A program made the translations under genes and the position numbers. Positions 1-8,164 of a DNA stretch of 64,000 nucleotides are shown one piece after another (the stretch's first letter is position 1; each line of letters opens with the position of its first letter). The notes beneath the pieces were generated by a model. The model was not told the DNA's origin. It did not search any database and was given only the letters and a program-made list of their open reading frames with translations. This stretch comes from Streptomyces cathayae (GTDB lineage Bacteria; Actinomycetota; Actinomycetes; Streptomycetales; Streptomycetaceae), in NCBI RefSeq assembly GCF_029760955.1, contig NZ_CP121682.1, positions 4,650,001-4,714,000 of the forward strand, in the 5' to 3' direction.

Positions 1-625
1 CATGGATGCTCACCCGGAAGCGCAGGCGCTCGCGCTCCACGCCCAGTACGTCGAGCCAGCGCAGGTAGAAGCGGATGACGTTCGGATCGCTGTTGACGAA
101 CTGCAGTCTCTCGCAGCGTCGGTACGGCTTGTCCTTGGTGCCCTCTGCCCAGTAAAGGGCGACGCCGGCCAGAAGCACCTCCCGGTCGCTCATGTCGCCG
201 ATCTCTGCCATGGCTGTGGCTTTGGTCTGCTGTCGTTCCTCCTCGCGCACTCGCAGTTTCGCCTCCCAGCCTCGCCGTGCGATCGCCGCCGCCTCTTCGG
301 AGCTCCGCTTGCGCTCCGGCTTCGGCAGGTCCCGTACCCACAGTGAGATCGAACCCTTGGAGCAGCCCAGCTCCACCTGGATCCGGTCGTACGTCCAGCC
401 CTGGAGTCGGAGCTCCCTCGCCTTGGCCCGTAGGTCGTCCTTCGCGTTCGGGCGCTTCGTCCACTCCGGGGGCGGCTCGCCCTCCAGGAGGCGGTTGAGG
501 ATGTCGTTGTTGTCGACGTGGAGTCGGTCGCGGATCTGGCGTCGGCTCAGTCCCGCCCGCCGCAGCGCCACCGCCTGCTCCCGCAGTCCCTCGAAGTCGG
601 CGTACTTGCCCGGTGCATGTGTCAT
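1..625 (-). CDS. HTH protein with LAGLIDADG-like C-terminal domain (partial, runs off the left edge)
   Basis: A minus-strand frame opens at 625 (ATG ACA CAT GCA) and stays open to base 1, so the C-terminus is outside the window. About 208 residues are visible. The first ~100 hold two short helix-turn-helix-like segments: residues ~20-45 (LSRRQIRDRLHVDNNDIL) and ~72-95 (GWTYDRIQVELGCSKGSISL). They are followed by a basic linker, then VALYWAEGTKDK and FVNSDPNVIRFYLRWL. Those two motifs recall actinobacterial proteins of unknown function with a homing-endonuclease-like fold (the WAEG and NSDP signatures). Codon use has the normal GC3 bias. It is divergent from the histidine kinase gene with ~170 bp between them. 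I do not assign a function. A DNA-binding regulator derived from a LAGLIDADG protein, as WhiA is, is the most attractive guess. Confidence 0.75.
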   Translation of the reverse strand, partial: MTHAPGKYADFEGLREQAVALRRAGLSRRQIRDRLHVDNNDILNRLLEGEPPPEWTKRPNAKDDLRAKARELRLQGWTYDRIQVELGCSKGSISLWVRDLPKPERKRSSEEAAAIARRGWEAKLRVREEERQQTKATAMAEIGDMSDREVLLAGVALYWAEGTKDKPYRRCERLQFVNSDPNVIRFYLRWLDVLGVERERLRFRVSIH

Positions 626-793
626 ACGCATACCGTCCGGGCGGAATGCGGGCTTCCGGGATCGAACGGTGTGCGATTCAGCAGTTCGAGTGATTTCGGC
701 CCGTATCGCATCCGAACGGTCACGGATCGTGAGGGAGTGCGGTCGGGGAAACTGCCCGGAAAACCGGCACCTCGCGCCCGTAGGCTGGAGGGC

Positions 794-2113
794 ATGACCA
801 CGACGGGGGAAGACCACGGGGCGGCCGGCGGAGGGCCGTGGTGGTGGGGAAGGCGGCGGAGTGCCGCGCTGGATGTGAGCCTTGCGGCGGTGTCCGCGCT
901 GGAGTGCGGGCTGGAGGGGATCCCGTTCGCGCGGGACGCGGGGATCCCGGTGGCCGCGGGGGTGCTCTTCGGGCTGCTGGTGGGTTCCGTGCTGGTGGTG
1001 CGGCGGCACTGGCCGATCGCCGTGGTGCTGGTGGTGATCGCCGTCACGCCGGCCCAGATGGGCTTTCTGATGGGGCTGGTCGGCCTGTACACGCTGGCCG
1101 CGTCGGAGTTGCCGCGCCGGATCATCGGGTCGCTGGCGGGGATGTCGCTGGTGGGGACGCTCATCGTGACGTTCGTGCGGGTGCAGCAGGACATGGCGCG
1201 CGGGGAGCTGACCCTGGGGGACTGGTTCGTTCCGTTCGCGTCGATCACGACGTCGCTGGGGCTGACCGCGCCGCCGGTGCTGCTGGGGCTGTACGTGGGG
1301 GCGCGGCGGCGGTTGATGGAGAGCCTGCGGGAGCGGGCGGACAGTCTGGAGCGGGAGCTCCAGTTGTTGGCGGAGCGGGCCGAGGAGCGGGCCGAGTGGG
1401 CGCGTGACGAGGAGCGGAGGCGGATCGCGCGGGAGATGCATGACGTGGTCGCGCACCGGGTGAGTCTGATGGTGGTGCATGCGGCGGCGTTGCAGGCGGT
1501 GGCGCGGAAGGATCCGGAGAAGGCGGTGAAGAACGCCGCGCTGGTGGGGGACATGGGCCGGCAGGCGTTGACGGAGTTGCGGGAGATGCTCGGGGTGCTG
1601 CGGTCCGGCGGGAGCGGCGGGGGCCGGGGCGCGGGGGATGCGGTGCCGTTGGTGGCGGTGGGTGTGGCGGCGGCCGCGGCCGCGTCGCGGGCGGTGGACG
1701 AGGCGCGGGGTGCGGGGGGTGAAGGGCCGAGGCTGGTGGAGATCGGCGAGTTGGTGGAGCAGTCGGCGGCTGCGGGGGTGGTGGTGGATCTGTCGGTGGA
1801 GGGCGAGGGCCGGCCGTATGCGGGGGAGGTGGAGTCGACGGCGTACCGGGTGGTGCAGGAGGCGTTGACGAACGTCCACAAGCACGCGCCGGGGGCGAAG
1901 ACGTATGTGCGGCTCGCGCATCGGGTGGCGGAGATCGCGATGCAGGTGGAGAACGAGCCGCCGCCGGAGGCGGGGGCGTCGGCGCGGTTGCCGTCGGGTG
2001 GGAACGGTCTGGTGGGGATGAAGGAGCGGGTGTCCGCGTTGGGCGGGGTGTTCGTGTCGGGGCCGACGGATGCGGGGGGCTTCCGGGTGTCGGCGGTGAT
2101 TCCGGCGTCGTAG
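794..2113 (+). CDS. Orphan two-component sensor histidine kinase (HisKA_3/NarL-type)
   Basis: 439 residues from ATG at 794, preceded by GGAGGG. Residues ~20-170 hold about four to five hydrophobic membrane segments with almost no extracellular loop. A coiled linker (~175-205) follows, then the dimerisation helix with ERRRIAREMHDVVAH. The predicted phospho-accepting His is H216. A Gly/Ala-rich insertion (~260-300) precedes the HATPase domain, with N-box EALTNVHKHAP and a G-box GNGLVGM. This is the family that pairs with LuxR-type response regulators. No response regulator gene lies on either side, so the kinase is orphan at this locus. Its ligand cannot be read from the sequence. The neighbour downstream is convergent (the toxin/immunity locus). 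Confidence 0.93.
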   Translation: MTTTGEDHGAAGGGPWWWGRRRSAALDVSLAAVSALECGLEGIPFARDAGIPVAAGVLFGLLVGSVLVVRRHWPIAVVLVVIAVTPAQMGFLMGLVGLYTLAASELPRRIIGSLAGMSLVGTLIVTFVRVQQDMARGELTLGDWFVPFASITTSLGLTAPPVLLGLYVGARRRLMESLRERADSLERELQLLAERAEERAEWARDEERRRIAREMHDVVAHRVSLMVVHAAALQAVARKDPEKAVKNAALVGDMGRQALTELREMLGVLRSGGSGGGRGAGDAVPLVAVGVAAAAAASRAVDEARGAGGEGPRLVEIGELVEQSAAAGVVVDLSVEGEGRPYAGEVESTAYRVVQEALTNVHKHAPGAKTYVRLAHRVAEIAMQVENEPPPEAGASARLPSGGNGLVGMKERVSALGGVFVSGPTDAGGFRVSAVIPAS

Positions 2114-2185
2114 CCGGGGCCGGAGCAGGGCCGGAGCGGGAGCTGGGCCGGGGCCGGGTGCGTGGGCCTGGAGGTGAGGGTGAGG

Positions 2186-2719
2186 TCAGCCGGTGGTGAG
2201 GCGGGCGGGCCGGGTGCCGGTGACGAGGGCGGTGAGGGCCTGGTCGATGTGGTGGCCGAGGTACCAGTCGCCGGTGTGGTCGAGGGCGTAGACGCGGCCC
2301 TGGGTGTCGATGGCGATGAGGGTGTGGGTGTCGGTTTCGGCGCCGATGGGGCAGACCTCGGTGTCGAGGGCGCGGCCGAGGTCGCCGAGGGTGCGGGCCA
2401 GGTGGAGGCCGTGCAGGGGGTCGAGGTGGAGGGTGGCGGGGGCGAGTTGGCGGCCGGTGCCGGCGGGGGTGATGCGGAGGCCGCCGAATTCGGCCCAGAC
2501 TTCGGCGGCGGAGGGGAGGACGGAGTGACGGTGTCCGGCGGGTGAGGTGTGGTCGCGCAGGGTGTCGGCCCAGATCTCGGCTTGGTTGATGTCCCAGCGG
2601 CCTGGTTTCCAGCCGGCGGTGCGCAGGGTGGTGTCGACGGGGGCGGGGAAGCGGGGTGAGGTCCCTCCGGGCTCGGGTGGGGCCGGGCGGTGGGGGGCGG
2701 GGGTGCGGTCGGTGTGCAT
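2186..2719 (-). CDS. SUKH-3 family immunity-like protein
   Basis: 177 residues. The pattern resembles the SUKH-3 immunity family of bacterial polymorphic toxin systems: a conserved W (GRWDINQAE), then a central SAAEVWAEFGGL block, FPIGAET-like CPIGAETD, and VYALDHTGDWYLGHHIDQAL near the end. SUKH proteins are cytosolic and bind and neutralise nuclease or deaminase toxins. It lies 75 bp downstream of, and on the same strand as, the YwqJ-type deaminase gene, so the natural inference is that it is that protein's partner. No signal peptide or membrane segment is seen. Family membership is recognised by pattern, not by search. Confidence 0.8.
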   Translation of the reverse strand: MHTDRTPAPHRPAPPEPGGTSPRFPAPVDTTLRTAGWKPGRWDINQAEIWADTLRDHTSPAGHRHSVLPSAAEVWAEFGGLRITPAGTGRQLAPATLHLDPLHGLHLARTLGDLGRALDTEVCPIGAETDTHTLIAIDTQGRVYALDHTGDWYLGHHIDQALTALVTGTRPARLTTG

Positions 2720-2794
2720 CTGCCGTTCGTTCGTCGTCGGGGTGGTGGTGGCCGGTCGGTGCCGGGGAGGGGGGAGGGGGGAGGGGGGCGGGGG

Positions 2795-3325
2795 TTATCC
2801 GGGGTCGACGACGCGGACGCCGAAGTGGGCGGTGAGGGCGGTGCAGGCGCGGCAGGGGGTGGCGAAGCTTCCGTGGAGGGGGTCGCCGTCCTCGCGGATG
2901 TGGCGGGCGGTGAGTTTGCCCTGCTTGAGCGCTCTGCGTGCTTCGCCGTTGGTCATGGGTTTGCGTGCGGCGCGCTTGCTGCGGGCGTTGTCGGCGGCGG
3001 TGATGTGCCGGGAGATGAGGATGGTCTCGGCGCAGCGGCCGGTGAAGCGGTCGCGTTGGCCGCTGGTGAGGGTGTCGAGGAAGTCCTGGACGAGGGGGTG
3101 CAGGTCGGGGGGTGTGTCACCGCGGGCGGCGGTCCCGGTGAGGATGGTGCCGCGGATGGAGAGGGCGGCGGCGATGGTGGGCAGGATGCCGTCGCGGCGG
3201 TGGTGGAGGAGGGGGGTGTGGGCGGCGTCGGCGGCGCTCCAGTCGACGCGGGGGTCGCCGGTGCGGGGGTCGCCGGTGCGACCGGTGTGGGCCCCCTGGT
3301 GGGTCCCTGTGTGCGTCATATTCAT
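2795..3325 (-). CDS. YwqJ-type nucleic acid/nucleotide deaminase domain protein
   Basis: 176 residues from ATG at 3325, with GGGAGG 11 nt upstream on the minus strand. The zinc-deaminase signature is visible: CAE at residues 98-100 (Cys ligand and catalytic Glu) and PCRAC at 157-161 (the two Cys ligands). This is the arrangement of the YwqJ deaminase family, usually found as the C-terminal toxin domain of large secreted polymorphic toxins. Here it stands alone. A short N-terminal stretch carries a small repeat (TGDPRTGDPR, ~17-26), and there is no secretion signal, WXG/LXG or RHS part. It is divergent from the WHH-SUKH gene (start 3679) and followed by a SUKH-3 gene, its probable antidote. 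It could be a domesticated toxin or a self-contained intracellular effector. Confidence 0.8.
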   Translation of the reverse strand: MNMTHTGTHQGAHTGRTGDPRTGDPRVDWSAADAAHTPLLHHRRDGILPTIAAALSIRGTILTGTAARGDTPPDLHPLVQDFLDTLTSGQRDRFTGRCAETILISRHITAADNARSKRAARKPMTNGEARRALKQGKLTARHIREDGDPLHGSFATPCRACTALTAHFGVRVVDPG

Positions 3326-3678
3326 GATCGTCTTTTCCTCCCGCGCATCCCCCGGAAGGTCACAGGGTGCCAAATGGCGTGGCTGATGGGGAAGCTGGGG
3401 CGAGGTGACACGCCCAGGTTCGGGCTGACCGTCACGGGAGGGTGACGGTTGGTCACGGAGGCGGGGGAGTGAGCGGCCGGTGCCCGGTGACCGGTGCCGC
3501 CGTACCGCATAGGCTGTCGGCACCGTGATTCCTGCGGTGATCCGTGCGGAGGGCGTGCGGGGAGCCGGTGGGGATGCGGCGGTAAGCAGTCGAAACAGAC
3601 GTGACAGTCGAATACGTTCCGTAACGGTCCGAGGGTGGGCGGTGCGGGGCGTACAGAGTGCCGCAGGGGGCAACCGCC

Positions 3679-4698
3679 ATGACGACAGGTCGGCTCGGGC
3701 TGGGGGCACCTCCCGGCCGCCAGGCTGGGGGAAAAACCGTGCCGCCGAACGCGGCCTATGCCGGGCAGGTCGTGCACTTCCCGGATCCGGTGCGGGCGGC
3801 CCGTCACCCGAGAGGGGTACGGGTGGACGAGCGTGGTTACCCTGATTTCTCTCCGTACGCGCGTGCGGCCGCGGAGATCGCGGAGCCGCCGGAGGGTTTC
3901 GGTGTCGACGAATTGCGGCTGACGGACTACGTGTCGGCGAACGCGACGCTGGCGGCGACCGGTCATGAGCTGTGGGACACGGTGCCGGCGGTGGCGACGC
4001 CGCACGGCTGGACGTGGCACCACGCGGTGGCCTCGCGGCGGCTGGAGCTGGTGCCGGTCGAGGTGAAGGCGTTGCTGCGGCACCACGGTGGTGTGGTGAC
4101 GTCGGGTGTGGACCAGGACAAGCGGGGGACGCGGCCGTTGCAGGAGACGCGGCCGGCGCACTTCGGGCTGCCGAAGTCGGGGCTCGCGGTGACCGAGGCG
4201 CAGGTGCTGGAGGTCGAGGAGGACCTCGGGTACCGGCTGCCGGGCGCGTACCGGTCGTTCCTGAAGGTGGCGGGTGGTTGTGCCCCGGTGGGGACGGCGC
4301 TGGACGCGGAGCTGGGGCTGCTGGTCGACCAGCCGTTCTTCACGGTGCGGGACGAGGCCGCGGTCAACGACCTGGTGTACGTCAACAAGTGCCTGCGTGA
4401 TCACCTCACCAAGGACTACCTGGGGGTCGCTTTCGTCCAGGGCGGTCTGCTGGCGGTGAAGGTGAAGGGCGACCGGGTGGGTTCGGTGTGGTTCTGCGCG
4501 TACGACGACGCGCGGGACGTGGATCCGTCGTGGACGCCGGCGGAGCGGGTGGAGCGGCTGCTGCTGCCGTGCGGGGACGACTTCGACGCGTTTCTGGCAC
4601 GGTTGGCGGGGTCGCCGCCCGAGTTGGAGACGGTGGCGAATCTGATGGTGGACGGCGGCTTCGCGCAGGTCGTTCCGGTTTCCTCCGCGGGGGAGTGA
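3679..4698 (+). CDS. WHH-type HNH/EndoVII nuclease domain fused to a SUKH-1 (SMI1/KNR4) domain
   Basis: 339 residues from ATG at 3679 (AGGGGG 9 nt upstream; an in-frame GTG at 3658 lies ahead of that ribosome site). The N-terminal half reads like a WHH toxin nuclease: GYPDFSPYA (~53-61), an AN pair at 87-88, then GWTWHH (110-115), LELVPVEV (122-129) and HHGG (135-138). That matches the order of the WHH branch of the HNH/Endonuclease VII superfamily. Residues ~168-312 are a SMI1/KNR4 (SUKH-1) domain (LGYRLPGAYRSFLKVAGG at 183-200). Toxin and immunity-type domains are therefore on one chain. No signal peptide. The next gene starts 9 bp downstream and is surely co-transcribed. Confidence 0.85.
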   Translation: MTTGRLGLGAPPGRQAGGKTVPPNAAYAGQVVHFPDPVRAARHPRGVRVDERGYPDFSPYARAAAEIAEPPEGFGVDELRLTDYVSANATLAATGHELWDTVPAVATPHGWTWHHAVASRRLELVPVEVKALLRHHGGVVTSGVDQDKRGTRPLQETRPAHFGLPKSGLAVTEAQVLEVEEDLGYRLPGAYRSFLKVAGGCAPVGTALDAELGLLVDQPFFTVRDEAAVNDLVYVNKCLRDHLTKDYLGVAFVQGGLLAVKVKGDRVGSVWFCAYDDARDVDPSWTPAERVERLLLPCGDDFDAFLARLAGSPPELETVANLMVDGGFAQVVPVSSAGE

Positions 4699-4707
4699 GG
4701 TCTGGCG

Positions 4708-7110
4708 ATGGTGACGTTCGCGCAGGCGCAGGAGCGTGCGGAAGAGTGGATCAACGGGGATGTGCCGTCGTATCAGCACCGTGAGGTGCGGGTGCGGGAG
4801 TTCGATCTCGGGTTCGTGGTGTGGGCGGAGGACCGCGCGGACGGGCCGCGTTCGGAGGGCGGCGCGCAGCGGCTGGTGATCGCCCGGGACAGTGGTGAGG
4901 CTTCGTTGTGGCCCGCGCTGGCGGTGGGTGAGGTGATCCGCCGGTACGAGGAGGAGTACGGCCGTGCGGAGGCGGTGCCGGAGCCGGCGCCCGCGGCGCG
5001 GGTGGATCTGAATCAGACGTCGTTCCTGCTGAGTCCGCCGGAGTGGTTGCAGGAGGCCGCGGACCGGCTGGGGATCCCGGATCGCCGGGGGGAGACGTCG
5101 GGCGGTGCGGCGGGGGCGGGCGGTACCGCCGGTACCGCCGGTGGTGCTGCCGTGGCGGCGGGTCCGGGGGCCGGTTCTTCCGGTGCCGTCTGGCCTGCTG
5201 CCGGCGGGGGCGACTCCCGGGCGGGGACTGCCGGTGCCGGTTCCGGTGCGTCGGGTGAGACGGCCGGGGCGACGCCGTGGGCCGGTACGGATACGAACGC
5301 CGATGCCGGTGAGGACCGTTCCGTGCCGCTGCCGGAGACCGTGTTCGCTCCGCCGCTGAGCCAGTCGGACGAGGGCACGCCGCCGCCGGCTGCGCCGGAG
5401 GCGCAGACGGCGCTGATCTCGGGTGGCAGCCGGCTCCCGCCGACGGCGGTGAGCCCGGCGCTCCAGGCCCCGGGTGCGCAGGTTCCGCCGGGTACGCAGG
5501 CGTACCCGGCGGCGCCGGGCGCCAGGGACATCGCCGATGCCGCGACCAGCAAGGCGCCGCCGCCGCGTCGTGCCTCCGGGCCGACGACGCCGCCTCCGCC
5601 GGGTGTCCCGGGTACGCCGGGCGTGTGGGCGGGGACCACGCCTCCGCCGCCGGCCGCGCCCCCGTCGGGCCCCGGCACGCCGGGTGGTCCGGCGGGCGGG
5701 TACGTACCGACGCAGATGATGTCGTCGCCGGGGTCCAACGGGCTCAGCGGCCTCGAGGGTCCGGAGGGACCGGGAGGGGCCCCGACGCCACCGCCCGGCG
5801 CTCCGACCGCGCCGCCGGGTACTCCGCCTCCGCCCGGGGCGCCGTCCGCGCCCGGTGGTACGCCGCCCGGTGGGGTGCGTCCCGCCGCGACGATGTTCGC
5901 CGACCCCGGCCGTCCGGGTGCCCCCGGTGCGCCGCAGCCGCCCGGTCCGCCGGGTGCTCCGGGGGGCGCGGGTGGGCGTGGTTCCGTGCACCACGCCGAG
6001 ACCGTGCTGGGCGGTCCTACGGTCGGCAGCCCCGGCGCGCCTCCGCCTCCGCCGCCTCCCGCACCCCCCGGTGCCCCCGGCGGTGTGCCCGGCGCGGTGC
6101 CTCCGGCGTACGGCTATCCGCCGCCGCCCGTCGGACAGCCGACGGTCGGCCCCGGCTATCAGGCGGTCCTGCGCTACCGCGCGCAGGACGGTTCCGAGCA
6201 GCAGCTGATCCGGCGTTCGGCGCCGGGTACGCCGCACCCGGAGTGGCAGATCTTCCACGAGCTGCGTGCGATGAACGTGCCGCCGGGCCAGGTGCTGGAG
6301 CTGCACACGGAGTTGGAGTCGTGTGAGCTGCCGGGTGCGTACTGTGCCCGGATGATCCGGGAGCAGTGGCCGCAGGCGCGGATCACGAACATCGCCCCGT
6401 ACGGCACGGATCACGCGAGCCGGCAGCAGGGCATGCAGCAACTGCTCGCACATCAGGGTGAGCTGCATCAGGTGGCGGACGGTCCTGCCCGGCCGGCGCC
6501 GGTGCGTGCGCCGTTGACGCCGGTCACGCCGGCGCCGCCGGTCCCGCCGGAGGTCATCGGGCAGGAGCTGGCGGGGGCGTTCGGGCCGGGTGTGTTCCGG
6601 TTCGAGCAGGCCGCGGTGTCCCGGCAGGGGGTGCCGCCGGTGGTGGCGCACACGCTGGTGGTGGCCGGACTGCCGCTGGACATGGGCCCGTTCTTCTGGG
6701 CGCAGGCCCAGCCGGGCCGTCCGGTGCCCACGCTGGCGGAGCTGGCCGCGGAGCGGGGCGTGCAGCCGGCCGCGGACGCGGGGTCGTACCTGGTGATGGG
6801 CAGCGACTTCGGCAAGGCGATCTGTGTGCAGTACGGCACGGCGAACATCGTCGCGGTGCCGGTGGAGCCGGGGCCGGGCGGTGCGCCCGTACCGCCGCAG
6901 TTCGTGAACACGGGTCTGCCGGAGTTCGCGCGCTGCCTGGCGTTGCTGGGGCGGATGTGGCGGCTGCGGTTCGGCCTGAACCAGGAGCAGGCGGGCCGCT
7001 GGACCGTCGACTTCCAGATGCAGCTGGCGGCGCTGGACCCGGCGGCCCTCGGTTCGCCGGACAGCTGGTGGTCGGTCCTGCTGGAGCAGATGTGGGACGG
7101 CCTGCTGTGA
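4708..7110 (+). CDS. Imm35/YrhB - Pro-rich linker - deaminase - SUKH-4 fusion protein
   Basis: 800 residues. Residues ~1-85 resemble the Imm35/YrhB immunity fold (FAQAQERAEEWIN near the start, then EASLWPALAVGEVIRRYEE). Residues ~90-480 are a low-complexity linker rich in Pro, Gly and Ala. Residues ~480-600 are a deaminase of XOO_2897-like type, with HTE (H533, E535) giving a zinc ligand and the catalytic Glu, C539 and C546 completing the site, and the downstream YGTDHASRQQGM block typical of the family. From ~615 to the end there is a SUKH-4 domain (VFRFEQAA, YLVMGSDFGKAICV, FARCLALLGRMW). One polypeptide thus carries a putative nucleic-acid-modifying domain flanked by two immunity-type domains. 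It is translationally close to the WHH-SUKH gene. No secretion signal is visible. Confidence 0.85.
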   Translation: MVTFAQAQERAEEWINGDVPSYQHREVRVREFDLGFVVWAEDRADGPRSEGGAQRLVIARDSGEASLWPALAVGEVIRRYEEEYGRAEAVPEPAPAARVDLNQTSFLLSPPEWLQEAADRLGIPDRRGETSGGAAGAGGTAGTAGGAAVAAGPGAGSSGAVWPAAGGGDSRAGTAGAGSGASGETAGATPWAGTDTNADAGEDRSVPLPETVFAPPLSQSDEGTPPPAAPEAQTALISGGSRLPPTAVSPALQAPGAQVPPGTQAYPAAPGARDIADAATSKAPPPRRASGPTTPPPPGVPGTPGVWAGTTPPPPAAPPSGPGTPGGPAGGYVPTQMMSSPGSNGLSGLEGPEGPGGAPTPPPGAPTAPPGTPPPPGAPSAPGGTPPGGVRPAATMFADPGRPGAPGAPQPPGPPGAPGGAGGRGSVHHAETVLGGPTVGSPGAPPPPPPPAPPGAPGGVPGAVPPAYGYPPPPVGQPTVGPGYQAVLRYRAQDGSEQQLIRRSAPGTPHPEWQIFHELRAMNVPPGQVLELHTELESCELPGAYCARMIREQWPQARITNIAPYGTDHASRQQGMQQLLAHQGELHQVADGPARPAPVRAPLTPVTPAPPVPPEVIGQELAGAFGPGVFRFEQAAVSRQGVPPVVAHTLVVAGLPLDMGPFFWAQAQPGRPVPTLAELAAERGVQPAADAGSYLVMGSDFGKAICVQYGTANIVAVPVEPGPGGAPVPPQFVNTGLPEFARCLALLGRMWRLRFGLNQEQAGRWTVDFQMQLAALDPAALGSPDSWWSVLLEQMWDGLL

Positions 7111-7139
7111 CCTCTCGCCGCTGAGGGCGGCGGACAGGC

Positions 7140-7182
7140 GGGAGCCGGGCCCGGTCGGATGCGTCGACCGGGCCCGGCTCCC
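7140..7182. terminator. Bidirectional hairpin terminator
   Basis: An 18-bp perfect inverted repeat (left arm 7140-7157, right arm 7165-7182) with a 7-nt loop. It lies between the convergent Imm35-deaminase-SUKH-4 gene and the GNAT gene. No U-tract, as is common in Streptomyces. Confidence 0.85.
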
Positions 7183-7229
7183 TGTGTGTTTGCCCGTCCG
7201 CCCCGCTCGTGCGGCGTCCTCGAGGCGTC

Positions 7230-7736
7230 TCAGGGTGTGTCCCGGCCTCCGAGGTCCCGGCGGACGTAGCTCACCCCGGGGCGGCCGTCGACCGTGATGT
7301 CCCGCACGCGGGTGAAGCCGTTGCGGGTGAGGACGGTCATCGACGCGGGATTGTCCGACGTGGTGACCGCGGTCAGTGTCGTGAGGCCGTACGGCCGCGC
7401 TGCCAGACGGCAGACCTGGGTCACCGCCGCCGTCGCCACGCCGCGGCCCGCCGCGCGCTCCCCCACGCGGTAGCCGAGTTCGGCCGAGCCGTCCACGACG
7501 TCGATCAGGTTCACCCGGCCGACGACCCTCCCGTCCTCCTCCAGGAGGACGTGGAAGTGGCAGGTGCCCGCCTCCTGTTCGGCCAGGAGCGAGGCGTGGC
7601 GGGCGGCGAAGCCGGACGGGGTGAAGTACGCGTCCCCCCGGTCCGGTATCGAGCGGGCGAAGTAGGCGCGGTTGTCGTGCTCGAAGGCCAGCAGTGCGGG
7701 CGCGTGCTCCACGCGGAGGCGTTCCAGGGTCGGCAT
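7230..7736 (-). CDS. GNAT family N-acetyltransferase (RimJ/RimL-like)
   Basis: 168 residues from ATG at 7736. An upstream extension in the same frame is unlikely to be coding because it lacks a ribosome site near its start. The acetyl-CoA binding motif is visible as RVGERAAGRGVATAAV (~90-105). The N-terminal PTLERLRVEHAPALLAF and the late TSDNPASMTVLTRNGF are typical of the RimJ/RimL/ribosomal-protein-alanine acetyltransferase branch. Many stand-alone members acetylate small molecules or protein N-termini, and the substrate here cannot be told. It is convergent with the toxin/immunity operon and divergent from the ABC exporter. Confidence 0.88.
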   Translation of the reverse strand: MPTLERLRVEHAPALLAFEHDNRAYFARSIPDRGDAYFTPSGFAARHASLLAEQEAGTCHFHVLLEEDGRVVGRVNLIDVVDGSAELGYRVGERAAGRGVATAAVTQVCRLAARPYGLTTLTAVTTSDNPASMTVLTRNGFTRVRDITVDGRPGVSYVRRDLGGRDTP

Positions 7737-7859
7737 GCCGGAACGGTACGCGGGGGCCGCGACCGGGGCACCGGGGTTTTCGCGGCTTGACCCTGACGCG
7801 GCGGAAGGGTGGAGGCTGAGGGGGCCGTCGGGAGGAGGCAACCCTGAGACGCGCTCCGC

Positions 7860-7955
7860 CTGCCGGGGGAGAGCCCTTAGGGGTACCTCCGTACTACGGC
7901 TCGGGGAGGGTTCGTACCGACGGATGACGAGACGGGGCGGTGTCGGTCCTTAACC
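7860..7955 (+). promoter_or_regulatory. Candidate control region of the ABC exporter operon
   Basis: The gene-free stretch 7737-8164 precedes the ABC ATPase gene. Around 7880-7925 it holds an imperfect inverted arrangement, GGTACCTCCGTACTACGG and CGTACCGACGG, the sort of site used by response regulators. No clear -35/-10 pair could be fixed. This reading is tentative. Confidence 0.3.
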
Positions 7956-8164
7956 TGGCTTTACGCCGCTGGGGGGTGGCGGAGCACACCGCCGGGGGTG
8001 GGGTTTTCCTCAGGAGAAGACTGCGCCGGGCACCAGGGCGCACGATCCTCCCCGCCGCCAGACTGAACCACGTCGAACGAACACGCACGCAGCGGCCGTC
8101 GGGCACGACGGCGGTCGCGCCGGGCACTGCTGTCCCACCTGCTGACCGACATAGGAGAATTACC

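Noticed and set aside
655..715. tRNA-like string (GGGATCGAACGG ... CAGTTCGAGT) before the histidine kinase
   Set aside because: No acceptor or anticodon stem can be formed around it.
5090..6130. Pro/Gly-rich low-complexity tract as a non-coding repeat region
   Set aside because: It stays in frame and links recognisable Imm35 and deaminase domains, so it is a protein linker.
3322..6651. A 1,100-codon Arg-rich open frame antisense to the WHH-SUKH and deaminase-SUKH-4 genes
   Set aside because: It is a shadow of the plus-strand genes. Composition is abnormal and there is no start context.
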